From Fischerella sp. PCC 9431 (GTDB taxonomy: Bacteria > Cyanobacteriota > Cyanobacteriia > Cyanobacteriales > Nostocaceae): DNA of 64,000 bases. Shown piece by piece: positions 56,401 through 64,000 of the stretch. Position 1 is the stretch's first letter, and every line of letters begins with the position of its first letter. The notes under the pieces were generated by a model. It saw only the letters and a list, made by a program, of their open reading frames with translations. It did not search any database and was not told the origin of the DNA. The stretch lies in NCBI RefSeq assembly GCF_000447295.1, contig NZ_KE650771.1, positions 753,151 through 817,150 on the forward strand, in the 5' to 3' direction. Position numbers and translations under genes: made by a program.

Positions 56401-56611
56401 AGACCTACCTACCTTCTCAACTAAATTTTAGTGATTTAAAAATAGTCAAAGTTGAGATAGTTGTATTTGACCATACTTTTAGTCTAGGCAATTGCCAGTT
56501 TTTTTGCATGAGAAATCTTTCATGATTACCGTACAAAAAAGTGAGGAAATGAAAGATATTACAATATTACTGTCTTTCTAATACTTCTACATTCCGCCAT
56601 TTGCCTGAGAT

Positions 56612-56881
56612 TTAGAATGCCTGAATCCACTCTTTGATAGAGTATTCAGTCCAAATTCCGTTTTGCCAGTAGGGATCATTTTCTACTAATTGGCGTACAC
56701 TATCTTCGTTCTCGGCTTCGTAAATAGCAAAAACTTGAGTCAAATCTTTGGTTGGACCAATAGTAATTAGGACACCAGATTCTTTTTGTTTGGCTAGTCC
56801 ATCTAAATGGGCTTGACGGTATGGAGCGCGTTTTTCAAGGACATTTTCACAGTAAGATCCCCACATTATGTATTTTGTCAT
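56612..56881 (-). CDS. YciI-like protein
   Basis: An 89-residue protein of the YciI (ferredoxin-like dimeric alpha-beta barrel) family: R-Q-A-H-L-D-G-L-A-K-Q-K-E-S-G near the N-terminus and A-E-N-E-D-S-V-R-Q-L-V-E-N-D-P-Y. The start at 56881 (M-T-K-Y-I-M-W-G-S-Y) matches the family; the upstream extension does not. It may be an enzyme, because the family has a conserved His/Asp pair, but no substrate is known. Confidence 0.88.
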   Translation of the reverse strand: MTKYIMWGSYCENVLEKRAPYRQAHLDGLAKQKESGVLITIGPTKDLTQVFAIYEAENEDSVRQLVENDPYWQNGIWTEYSIKEWIQAF

Positions 56882-57105
56882 ATTTCGGACATTCCAAAGA
56901 TTGTTAGTAGATAGTAGCAAGTTGCGGGTGTTGAATAACAGACTGATTTTCGGGAGGAGCGGGGAACAAAAGATTAGCTAATTATTTCTCCCTTATGGGA
57001 GATGTAATAAAAGACAATATTTCTTCAAGGGTAGGGTTGCAATATATCACAATAATCTGAGAAAATGAGAAGAATATGAAAAACAATTAGGTCAAAATAC
57101 TGCCC

Positions 57106-57504
57106 GTGAAACTTGATTCCCTGCCTGTAAGTACTCCTAGCACATCTGTATATTCTAAAAGTCACCACGAAACAGCAGAAAACACGACTTCACCTTCACC
57201 TGCTGTTGCTGGTTCTGCTCACAAGCAACCAACTATAGCTATTTTCGCTACTACTTTTTTAACTATTTTTTTAGCGGAAATCGGTGATAAGACACAGCTA
57301 TCCACTTTACTGATGAGTGCAGAATCACATTCACCGTGGGTAGTTTTTGTCGGTTCCGCAGCAGCATTGATTACCACTAGCTTGTTAGGTGTACTTTTAG
57401 GAAGTTGGATTGCTAGTCGCCTTTCTCCAAAAACCATAGAAAAAGCAGCCGGAGTAATGCTGCTGTTGATTGCTCTAATGCTGTTTTGGGATGTAATTCA
57501 CTAA
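57106..57504 (+). CDS. GDT1/UPF0016 half-size transporter, subunit 1
   Basis: A 132-residue protein with three membrane helices and the family motif E-I-G-D-K-T in F-L-A-E-I-G-D-K-T-Q-L-S. About 45 polar residues precede the first helix. GDT1/TMEM165 proteins export Mn2+ or Ca2+. Full-length members have two motif copies; here each half is a separate gene, so this and the next protein should form a heterodimer, probably a manganese exporter. It starts with GTG. The neighbouring half begins 28 bp downstream. Confidence 0.88.
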   Translation: MKLDSLPVSTPSTSVYSKSHHETAENTTSPSPAVAGSAHKQPTIAIFATTFLTIFLAEIGDKTQLSTLLMSAESHSPWVVFVGSAAALITTSLLGVLLGSWIASRLSPKTIEKAAGVMLLLIALMLFWDVIH

Positions 57505-57532
57505 GCACTAACTAAGATAATCAAGAAAATTT

Positions 57533-57826
57533 ATGAATTGGCATCTTTTAGGATTAAGCTTTATTACTGTTTTTCTCTCTGAGTTAGGGGATAAAAGCCA
57601 GCTAGCTGCGATCGCTCTTTCTGGTCGTAGCCAATCTCCTCGTGCTGTTTTCTTGGGAACTGCTGGTGCGTTACTTTTGACCAGTTTGTTAGGAGCATTA
57701 GCAGGTGGAGCTGTAGCAGAATTTTTACCTACAAGATTGTTAAAAGCGATCGCTGCTGTGGGATTTGCTGTACTTGCTGTACGCTTGCTGTGGTTTAACA
57801 GTGAAGCTTCTCAAGACGAGTTGTAG
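57533..57826 (+). CDS. GDT1/UPF0016 half-size transporter, subunit 2
   Basis: A 97-residue protein with three membrane helices and the motif E-L-G-D-K-S in F-L-S-E-L-G-D-K-S-Q-L. It is the partner half of the preceding gene and almost certainly co-transcribed with it. The two proteins are paralogues of each other; Thr versus Ser after the motif Lys follows the pattern of the two halves of full-length family members. Confidence 0.88.
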   Translation: MNWHLLGLSFITVFLSELGDKSQLAAIALSGRSQSPRAVFLGTAGALLLTSLLGALAGGAVAEFLPTRLLKAIAAVGFAVLAVRLLWFNSEASQDEL

Positions 57827-57842
57827 AGCCTTTCTACAATTT

Positions 57843-58328
57843 TTATTGCCGCCAGCACCAACTTAAAAGCGTACCACCAGCTACTAATTTGATAACTTCC
57901 AACAGCCAATAACTACCATGCAATAAATTCATATTGGCTGGTACGTCTGCTGTTGTCTGAAACAGGTTTAGTTGCATTCCGATGGCAGACATTTCTGGTG
58001 TTAAAAAATATGTAGTAGTTAGTGAGATTGCTAACAACAGTAACGATAAAATCAGGCTACCAGAACGCCACTTAGACTGAGTCTGATTGAGAGCTAAAAC
58101 ACCAGTTAATACTAAGCCAGCAGCCAATAATTCTACACGATTGAAATTCCAGAAAATAACATAGCCTGCTGTAGCGAAACTAGCTTGTGTGATCATGCCA
58201 GATACGTAAAGACTAGGCATAATCACCCAGTCTAAAAGCAAACTAGCACTAAGCCAGAAGCCTAAAGTCAGCATCACAATAGATTGCCAAGTCGGACGTT
58301 TAAACCCGAAGCTAGAAACGGTATTCAT
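57843..58328 (-). CDS. DUF4149-like four-helix membrane protein
   Basis: A protein of about 161 residues with four hydrophobic helices (first: I-V-M-L-T-L-G-F-W-L-S-A-S-L-L-L, then the D-W-V-I-M-P-S-L-Y turn). The arrangement resembles DUF4149 integral membrane proteins. The start at 58328 (M-N-T-V-S-S-F-G-F) is preferred over 58391. Convergent with the GDT1 pair. Function unknown. Confidence 0.65.
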   Translation of the reverse strand: MNTVSSFGFKRPTWQSIVMLTLGFWLSASLLLDWVIMPSLYVSGMITQASFATAGYVIFWNFNRVELLAAGLVLTGVLALNQTQSKWRSGSLILSLLLLAISLTTTYFLTPEMSAIGMQLNLFQTTADVPANMNLLHGSYWLLEVIKLVAGGTLLSWCWRQ

Positions 58329-58745
58329 AGTGAATGAATGATTGCTTGTATTTATAGTTCTAGTTTCTAACTTAACAAGGTAATTTGACAACTAATTTCA
58401 ATTATCTTTTACATTTATTTGTGAAAAAGTATATATACTTACGTAATCGATTTTGAGAAGATGTTTGAAAAGTCTTAATTTCTTACTCAAATTAGCTACT
58501 ATAAATCGCTGCGACACAGAAAAACCAACCTCAGCAAGTTGAAAAATTTTGATTTTTCGTTAGTCTGTACAGGCAACTAACCAATAAATGCTGTAGGTAT
58601 AAATAGATGTTTGTCTATACAAAATTAAGATTGTTTGCAAAGATATTAAGCGATAAAAATATAAATTAATTTTGCGTGATAAAATAGAATAAATAGATAA
58701 TAAAAATTAGACTTTAAATTATTTCTTCCATCAGCTTTTCATCCC

Positions 58746-58795
58746 GCCAATAAATAAATTTATTGGCTAATAGCTAAAGTCAGATAAATCTGACT
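58746..58795 (+). repeat. Twin-hairpin element, copy 3
   Basis: GCCAATAAA-taaa-TTTATTGGC (9-bp stem), then TAATAGCTAA, then AGTCAG-ataaat-CTGACT (6-bp stem). Same order and linker as copy 1 at 20340. Confidence 0.8.
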
Positions 58796-58913
58796 AGTAC
58801 AATAAGGCAAAATTAAAAAGGCAAAAGTAAAAAGAAAGAATGCTTATTTGATAAGCTTTTCGACTATTTTAAATGGTTGCTTTATTTCCGCCGAGGTATA
58901 CTGGGACAGTGTT

Positions 58914-58966
58914 TGAGTCCGTTTTTACAGACTCATGCTATTAGCCTCATTCCTTAATTCTGAGGC
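58914..58966 (-). repeat. Twin-hairpin element, copy 4 (inverted)
   Basis: On the plus strand: TGAGTC...GACTCA (6 bp), then TGCTATTA, then GCCTCA...TGAGGC (6 bp). Reversed, this gives hairpin A, TAATAGCA and hairpin B, the same layout as copies 1 and 3. It lies about 75 bp before the DUF2808 start and would be in its leader or promoter. Confidence 0.78.
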
Positions 58967-59038
58967 GGGATATGGGGTTGGTGCAAGATTTCAGCTAACG
59001 TAGTTTTATACCTGACTTAAGTACAGTCAAATCAAGCC

Positions 59039-59593
59039 ATGCGCTTTCCATTTTTCTTTGGTACAGCATTAACTTTGGTCATGGCGATCGCACCAAATGC
59101 TGTCTTTAAAACTCAAGCAGTGCAGCTAAGAGACGGTACGGTATATTTTGTGCAACCTCCTTCGCTCGAAGGAGCCACAACCACCTACAAAACAACCTAT
59201 GCTTGGGGTGCAACCTATTATTTCACAATTAATTTACCCCAAAAAGCAGGAGAACCACTACAAAAAATTACAATTAACCAGCATGAAGGAGTAGATCGGA
59301 TTCGCTTTGACTTAGAAGATACCGTTGTTTTTGTGGGTACACCTAACGATAAAGGGGAAAAACTGCAAATCAAAGATGCAACAAGCGATCGCAAAACTAG
59401 AACAGTCTCACTGACATTTGACCCACCAATCTCACCAGGTAAAACTATTACTATTGGTTTGAAACCTGTGCAGAATCCCGGAGTGAGTGGGGTTTATCTG
59501 TTTGGCGTCAAAGCTTTTCCTGCGGGTGAAAAAAGTTACGGACAATTTCTTGGTTACGGACGCTTGCAATTTTATAGCCCGAATTTTCTTTAA
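59039..59593 (+). CDS. DUF2808-family exported protein
   Basis: A 184-residue protein with a signal peptide (F-F-F-G-T-A-L-T-L-V-M-A-I-A) and the DUF2808 pattern: V-Q-L-R-D-G-T-V-Y-F, then Y-Y-F-T-I-N-L-P-Q-K-A-G-E-P-L-Q, G-V-D-R-I-R-F-D, and L-G-Y-G-R-L-Q-F-Y at the C-terminus. The family is cyanobacterial and of unknown function, probably periplasmic or outer-membrane associated. Confidence 0.85.
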   Translation: MRFPFFFGTALTLVMAIAPNAVFKTQAVQLRDGTVYFVQPPSLEGATTTYKTTYAWGATYYFTINLPQKAGEPLQKITINQHEGVDRIRFDLEDTVVFVGTPNDKGEKLQIKDATSDRKTRTVSLTFDPPISPGKTITIGLKPVQNPGVSGVYLFGVKAFPAGEKSYGQFLGYGRLQFYSPNFL

Positions 59594-59606
59594 AGAACGA
59601 AATATT

Positions 59607-59636
59607 AGAAACCCGACTGACAAAAATCGGGTTTCT
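59607..59636. terminator. Bidirectional terminator
   Basis: AGAAACCCGA and TCGGGTTTCT form a perfect 10-bp stem with a 10-nt loop between two convergent genes. T-rich and A-rich flanks on the two sides allow use in either direction. Confidence 0.8.
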
Positions 59637-59650
59637 GAATTTTCACAACT

Positions 59651-61462
59651 CTACTGAAGCTTTCTAATTTGATTTATTGCATCTTGATAATCGTCATTTT
59701 TGCCTTGTTGTTGATAAAGTTCTGCGGCTTTTTGAAAATCTGCGATCGCACTTTGTTTTTCTCCTAAATTACGATGCACTAGACCTCTGTTATAGTAAGC
59801 GTTTGCATTTTTAGGATCAATTTTGATCGCTTGGGTATAGTCAGCGATCGCTCCTTGATTATCTCCTAATTTGCGGCGGCTTATACCTCGGTTGCTGTAA
59901 GTATCGGCATCATTAGGATTAATTTTGATGGCTTGAGTGTAATCAGCTATAGCTCCTTGATAGTCTTCTAAATCATCACGGGCGTAACCACGGTTATTGT
60001 AGGCTTTGTCATAGTTGGGATTAATTTTGATAGCTTGGGTATAATCAGCTATAGCTCCTTGATAATCTCCTAATTTGCGACGGCTTATACCCCGGTTGTA
60101 ATAGGCATCGGCATCATTAGGATTAATTTTGATAGCTTGAGTGTAATCAGCTATAGCTCCTTGATTGTCTCCTAAATCATCACGAGCATTACCCCGGTTG
60201 TAGTAGGCTTTGTCATAGTTGGGATTAATTTTGATGGCTTGAGTGTAATCAGCGATCGCTCCTTGATTGTCTCCTAATTTGTGGCGGCTTATAGCTCGGT
60301 TGTAGTAGGCATCGGCATAGTTAGGATTAATTTTGATAGCTTGGGTATAATCAGCTATAGCTCCTTGATAGTCTTCTAAATCATCGCGAGCGTAAGCACG
60401 GTTGTTGTAAGCATAGGCATAATTGGGATTAATTTTGATGGCTTGAGTATAATCAGCTATGGCTTTTTGATAGTCTCCTAATTTGCGATGGCTTATACCC
60501 CGGTTGTAATAGGCTTGGAAGTATTTGGGATTAATTTTGATGGCTTGAGTATAATCAGCTATAGCTCCTTGCTTGTCTCCTAATTGGTCACGAGCGTTAC
60601 CTCGATCCAAATAAGCGTATGCATAGGTTGGATTGAGGCGAATTGCTTCTGTATAATCAGCGATCGCTCCTTTGAAATTTTTTTGGTCGTATTTCTCGTT
60701 CCCTTTGATATAAAAATCATCTGCTTTCGGTGCAGCAGCTACATTTACATTTGGTGGGCGCACTCCCATATCTATACCCACGGCTAGTAATTGGCGTACA
60801 GCCGAATACATGGTAGTCCCTATACCTGTTATTACTTTATTCTGGCTTTTCTCACTTATTTCTTGTTCATCAGCCCTACCATGAATTCCTACCACTTCGC
60901 CTTGTTCGTTCAACACAGGACCGCCGCTCATACCTTTTAAGGTATCGTTATCGTAAATAAAGTTATATCCATCACGTTGAGCTGCACCATTAGCGTTTAC
61001 TTGTCCTTTGTTGAAAGAGAAATAGGAATTAGAAATAGCTGCGGTTCTAGCTGGAAATCCGGCTACATATACTGTGGTACTAGCTGTGGCTTGATCCGAG
61101 TTACCTATTTTGGCAATGTTGTAAGGTTTATTACTGCTAAACTCAACAATAGCTAAGTCTAAACCTTGCAATTGTTTAACCTTACTAACTGCATAATTTT
61201 GTTGATCGGGTGTAGTGATCTGGTATTTTTTGCTGTCTTTGACTACATGATAGGCAGTCAAAACAGTGTATGTGTCACCAGAGTGCTTGATAATGATTCC
61301 TGAACCCGAACTAAAGGGATTCTCACTATCAAAAATCTGAACTGTAATTTCTCTACCTTTATTTTCTATTTCTTGTGGAGATAGGGCGATAGCAACGTGC
61401 GACTGCACTAGCACGATTGATGCACCTATAAGTACTGGTGGAAGATTGTAAAAATATCTCAT
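59651..61462 (-). CDS. Trypsin-like serine protease with C-terminal TPR array
   Basis: A 603-residue exported protein: signal peptide (A-S-I-V-L-V-Q-S-H-V-A-I-A), then a chymotrypsin-fold protease with His72 (T-A-Y-H-V-V), Asp102 (L-D-L-A-I-V-E-F) and Ser179 (G-M-S-G-G-P-V-L). From about residue 255 there are ten TPR units ending in A-I-A-D-Y-T-Q-A-I-K-I-N-P. Units alternate between R-D-D-L and R-R-K-L types, so the array was copied in pairs of 204 bp. It is likely periplasmic, with the TPRs binding substrates or partners. Cleavage targets are unknown. Confidence 0.93.
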   Translation of the reverse strand: MRYFYNLPPVLIGASIVLVQSHVAIALSPQEIENKGREITVQIFDSENPFSSGSGIIIKHSGDTYTVLTAYHVVKDSKKYQITTPDQQNYAVSKVKQLQGLDLAIVEFSSNKPYNIAKIGNSDQATASTTVYVAGFPARTAAISNSYFSFNKGQVNANGAAQRDGYNFIYDNDTLKGMSGGPVLNEQGEVVGIHGRADEQEISEKSQNKVITGIGTTMYSAVRQLLAVGIDMGVRPPNVNVAAAPKADDFYIKGNEKYDQKNFKGAIADYTEAIRLNPTYAYAYLDRGNARDQLGDKQGAIADYTQAIKINPKYFQAYYNRGISHRKLGDYQKAIADYTQAIKINPNYAYAYNNRAYARDDLEDYQGAIADYTQAIKINPNYADAYYNRAISRHKLGDNQGAIADYTQAIKINPNYDKAYYNRGNARDDLGDNQGAIADYTQAIKINPNDADAYYNRGISRRKLGDYQGAIADYTQAIKINPNYDKAYNNRGYARDDLEDYQGAIADYTQAIKINPNDADTYSNRGISRRKLGDNQGAIADYTQAIKIDPKNANAYYNRGLVHRNLGEKQSAIADFQKAAELYQQQGKNDDYQDAINQIRKLQ

Positions 61463-61549
61463 GTTTTGATTAATTTAAGAATAAGATTTTTGTTTGTATT
61501 AACTGTGGCAATACTGCTCGGATAAGACAAATCAATTGATATTTAAACC

Positions 61550-61583
61550 TTGTACCAGACGCGATAAATCACGTCTGGTACAA
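61550..61583. terminator. 12-bp perfect hairpin between the PAS-GGDEF and protease genes
   Basis: TTGTACCAGACG-cgataaatca-CGTCTGGTACAA. It lacks a T tract, so it may be a palindromic dispersed repeat (GACGCGAT...CGTC family) more than a standard terminator. It lies 165 bp past the stop of the PAS-GGDEF gene. Confidence 0.5.
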
Positions 61584-61748
61584 CCACAAAATTATGACAA
61601 AAAGTCTTTAACCGAGCGTTATTGGTACTCTGATACTACATTTTAAATTTTTTAGGTTAAATTACTGAGATATTCACAAAATATTTATATATTTGCTCTT
61701 TTGGTGAAATGGTATGACAATGGAAGCCGAACTCTAAAATAGGGCTTG

Positions 61749-63605
61749 TTACACACAAACAATGCGATCGCGTCCCTGTTTTTTGGCTTGGTAAAGTGCT
61801 TCATCTGCGGTTTCGATCAGGGTTTCGCTTTTGAGGTTGTGAGTTGGAATTACACTAGAGACACCGAAACTCAGAGTTATAAAGTCGCTCACCTGAGATT
61901 GAAGATGCGGTAATTGTAACAGCTTGATTGCTTTTTGAATTGCTTGGGCTACAGCGACAGCACCTTGGACTGCTGTGTAGGGTAAGATGATGGCAAATTC
62001 TTCGCCACCGTAGCGAGCGACTAAATCTGCTGGACGCTTGAGGGTGTTACGCATGGCTGCGGCGATGTTTTTTAAACAAGCATCACCTGCTTGATGACCG
62101 TAATAGTCATTATAATTTTTAAAGTAATCGACATCACATAATATTAAAGCTAAGTACTGTAGCTCTCGTGCCATGCGTCGCCATTCTTGAGATAGGTATT
62201 CATCAAAGCGGCGACGATTTGCAACTTGGGTTAAACCATCCAATGTTACTAAACGTTCTAATTCTAAGTTTGCTTTCCGCAAAGCAATTTCAGCAGCTTT
62301 GGCTATATCTTCGGCTCGTTTGCGTTCCCAAATTTCTTGTTCTAGTGCAATCGTTCTTTCGCGCACTTGTTTTTCAAGGGTGCGGTTGTAGTCGGCTAAA
62401 AGTTGTTCTGTGTGTTTGCGTTCAGTAATGTCAATTATGACTCCATCCCAGAGACTATCTCCATTTGGTTGCAGTTCAGCTTGAGCAATCACCTGAACCC
62501 ATTTCACACGCCCAGAAGGAGTCAAAATTCGGTGTTCAAGATTAATTGATTGTGGCTTTTGCAGAGATTCTGCAATCAAGGCTTGGATGCTTAAAATGTC
62601 ATCTGGATGGATAAAAGACCATATTCTTTGGGAGTTTTGGGTGACTACTTCTGGTTCTATTTCGTAAATTTCCCGACATCTGGGACTTAAATAAGTACAT
62701 TCTTCACTACCATCGGCGTGTAAGATATACCGAAATATTACCCCCGGTACGTTTTCCGCTAACTTACGAAATTGGGCTTCACTCTCCTTGAGAGCATCTT
62801 CTGCATTCTTGCGAGCAGTAATATCCATAGAAACACCAATCATTCCCTGGATATTACCTTGGTGATCGTAGAAAGGATTAGCGATCCCTTCTAATGTGCA
62901 ACCATTGGTTGTAGCTGTGACGTAGTAGGGAACACCTGTAGTCAAAGAATTGCGAAACGCTGCTACTACTTCTGGTAAATCGCTATACATGTCAAATACA
63001 CAATGACCAACAGCTTCTTTTGGTTTCAATCCTAATCCTTCTAGTCCCTTACCTTCTGAGAGTGTAAAGACCCCATTTTTATCTATTGCCCAGAGAATTA
63101 AGGGAAAATTATTAACTACGGTACGTAAGTATTCTTCACTTTGTTGTAGCAGTTCTTCAGCAAGCTTAATATCAATGATATTTTGGATATTTTGTTCTGT
63201 TTGTTTGTGTTTTGTGATATCTTCCAAAATTGCGATCGCATAACCTACTTCACCCCGATCATCAAATACAGGAATGACCCTCATCCCTAGTGCGATCGCT
63301 TTTCCTTGACGATGAATTTCCAAATCATCAGCATCCGTCGCTTTTCCTGATAATGCTTGTACTGATGGTAGTTGTTCACTTGGATATAATTGCTTAGTGC
63401 CAGCCCGATAAATGTTATACGCAACAGCTAGCTGTTCACTTGGCAAATTTCTAATTTGACCTGCACCCAGTAATTTTTGCCCAGTTTGATTAATATAAGA
63501 GTAATTGCCATCTTTTTCGATCACAGCCACCCCTAAAGGTAAAACTTCTAATAGCTGATAAAATCGACTGTCAGCAAAGGGCAATCTAGCACTCAAGGAT
63601 TTCAT
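61749..63605 (-). CDS. PAS-domain diguanylate cyclase
   Basis: A 618-residue soluble signalling protein. Three PAS modules with PAC motifs are visible (roughly 12-135, 155-275 and 280-400; for example G-V-A-V-I-E-K-D-G-N-Y and W-D-G-V-I-I-D-I-T-E-R-K), then a coiled coil (about 405-445) and a C-terminal GGDEF domain with an active-site R-Y-G-G-E-E-F and C-D-V-D-Y-F-K-N-Y-N-D. It should make cyclic di-GMP in response to a signal sensed by PAS. There is no EAL domain or membrane helix. An I-site RxxD upstream of GGEEF is not evident. Confidence 0.93.
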   Translation of the reverse strand: MKSLSARLPFADSRFYQLLEVLPLGVAVIEKDGNYSYINQTGQKLLGAGQIRNLPSEQLAVAYNIYRAGTKQLYPSEQLPSVQALSGKATDADDLEIHRQGKAIALGMRVIPVFDDRGEVGYAIAILEDITKHKQTEQNIQNIIDIKLAEELLQQSEEYLRTVVNNFPLILWAIDKNGVFTLSEGKGLEGLGLKPKEAVGHCVFDMYSDLPEVVAAFRNSLTTGVPYYVTATTNGCTLEGIANPFYDHQGNIQGMIGVSMDITARKNAEDALKESEAQFRKLAENVPGVIFRYILHADGSEECTYLSPRCREIYEIEPEVVTQNSQRIWSFIHPDDILSIQALIAESLQKPQSINLEHRILTPSGRVKWVQVIAQAELQPNGDSLWDGVIIDITERKHTEQLLADYNRTLEKQVRERTIALEQEIWERKRAEDIAKAAEIALRKANLELERLVTLDGLTQVANRRRFDEYLSQEWRRMARELQYLALILCDVDYFKNYNDYYGHQAGDACLKNIAAAMRNTLKRPADLVARYGGEEFAIILPYTAVQGAVAVAQAIQKAIKLLQLPHLQSQVSDFITLSFGVSSVIPTHNLKSETLIETADEALYQAKKQGRDRIVCV

Positions 63606-63811
63606 CGCCTTAAAAAGTAAATATTATTATTTGCTTGCCACCGAATTTATATCTTTGACAAACTGTCGAACTTTATAATAAGAGTTTGTATTTTATTAAT
63701 ACCCGCCTATATGAGTGATTTCAGGATGTTTTTTATTTATTGCTAGGTATTTCTTAAATAAGCTAGGAATTAGCGATCGCCTTATTTGAATAGATGTAAT
63801 TAGCCCCTAGG

Positions 63812-63856
63812 GTGTCTATAGTGGTTACAAAATTGACTTTTGAACCACTAAGACAC
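63812..63856. terminator. Nested hairpin downstream of pyrG
   Basis: GTGTCT-at-AGTGGTT pairs with AACCACT-a-AGACAC around a 16-nt loop, giving 6 plus 7 bp. It lies 17 bp after the pyrG stop on the minus strand. There is no clear T tract. Confidence 0.5.
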
Positions 63857-63872
63857 GAAAGTGAAAGTAATA

Positions 63873-64000
63873 TTAGGAAACTGGAACAGGGGTTTGTCTG
63901 TCTTCGTAAGATTGAGAACGAGCGATCGCAGCTTCGATAAAGCCTTGAAATAGAGGATGAGGCGCACTCGGACGAGATTGAAACTCCGGATGAAATTGAC
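63873..64000 (-). CDS. pyrG: CTP synthase, C-terminal end (cut by window edge)
   Basis: The minus strand reads [20 protein letters not shown] and then I-E-A-A before the stop. H-P-E-F is the conserved end of the class I amidotransferase domain of CTP synthase (His and Glu of the catalytic triad), and P-H-P-L-F follows as in PyrG. Only the last 42 codons are present. Confidence 0.9.
   Translation of the reverse strand, partial: QFHPEFQSRPSAPHPLFQGFIEAAIARSQSYEDRQTPVPVS

Larger units (their letters stand above)
58329..59038. other. Divergent promoter region with two inverted twin-hairpin elements
   Basis: No supported gene. It contains two copies of the twin-hairpin element (58746-58795, and 58914-58966 in the opposite orientation) and AT-rich DNA between them and the flanking genes. 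Promoters of the membrane-protein gene (minus) and the DUF2808 gene (plus) must lie here. Confidence 0.5.

Overview
The window comes from a cyanobacterium, most likely a filamentous heterocyst-forming one (Nostocales). Reasons: dense HIP1 octamers (GCGATCGC), a CpcS-type phycobilin lyase, the Flv1/Flv3 flavodiiron pair, cyanophycinase with cyanophycin synthetase, and many short tandem heptamer repeats (CCCAATG and ATTACCC types) between genes, which are typical of that group. Base composition is AT-rich between genes and the gene order looks chromosomal. I see no tRNA, rRNA, CRISPR array, prophage or complete insertion sequence.

Layout. 1-5.2 kb: end of a TPR protein with a broken 3' end, then a minus-strand RND efflux pump and its periplasmic adaptor. 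6-7.4 kb: a HicA/HicB toxin-antitoxin pair between direct repeats, then cpcS. 7.7-11.8 kb: flv1 and flv3 (minus), separated by an opposite-strand four-helix-bundle gene flanked by inverted repeats. 12-18.5 kb: coaX, an alpha/beta hydrolase, a NUDIX hydrolase, a long leader before a 54-residue basic protein, argH, and larB. 18.5-21.8 kb: a peptide-type solute-binding lipoprotein, ispF and trmD. 22.6-26.4 kb: cphB-cphA. 26.4-36.3 kb: tatA, a CPBP protease, a TM2 protein, a copper P-type ATPase, an FHA protein, an epimerase-like protein and a class II amidotransferase. 36.4-41 kb: ilvD, a graveyard of gene fragments (LysR, flavodiiron, PEP-CTERM tail), a pentapeptide-repeat protein and a response regulator. 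41-53 kb: uvrC, rlmN, a MIF-like protein, a flavin reductase, cobM, lgt, coaD with an overlapping coiled-coil gene, a nitrilase and ftsH. 53.7-64 kb: small secreted proteins, a DUF1838 protein, a YciI protein, a half-size GDT1 manganese-exporter pair, DUF2808, a protease-TPR protein, a PAS-GGDEF protein and the 3' end of pyrG.

Functional links. Flv1 and Flv3 work together in oxygen photoreduction, and a single-domain flavin reductase at 46 kb has the same fold as their C-terminal domain. CphB and CphA are opposite arms of nitrogen storage, and argH makes the arginine that CphA polymerises. CoaX and CoaD are two steps of coenzyme A synthesis. Lgt modifies lipoproteins such as the adaptor and binding protein encoded here.

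The most unusual content is repeat biology. A twin-hairpin element with a conserved GGCTAATAG linker occurs four times. Intergenic-type repeats sit in frame inside three otherwise conserved proteins (the RND pump, UvrC and the copper ATPase) and form the tail of TrmD. Candidate structured RNAs lie at 15.08-15.46 kb, 23.51-23.62 kb and 47.4 kb. No database or folding tool was used, so family names rest on recognised motifs.
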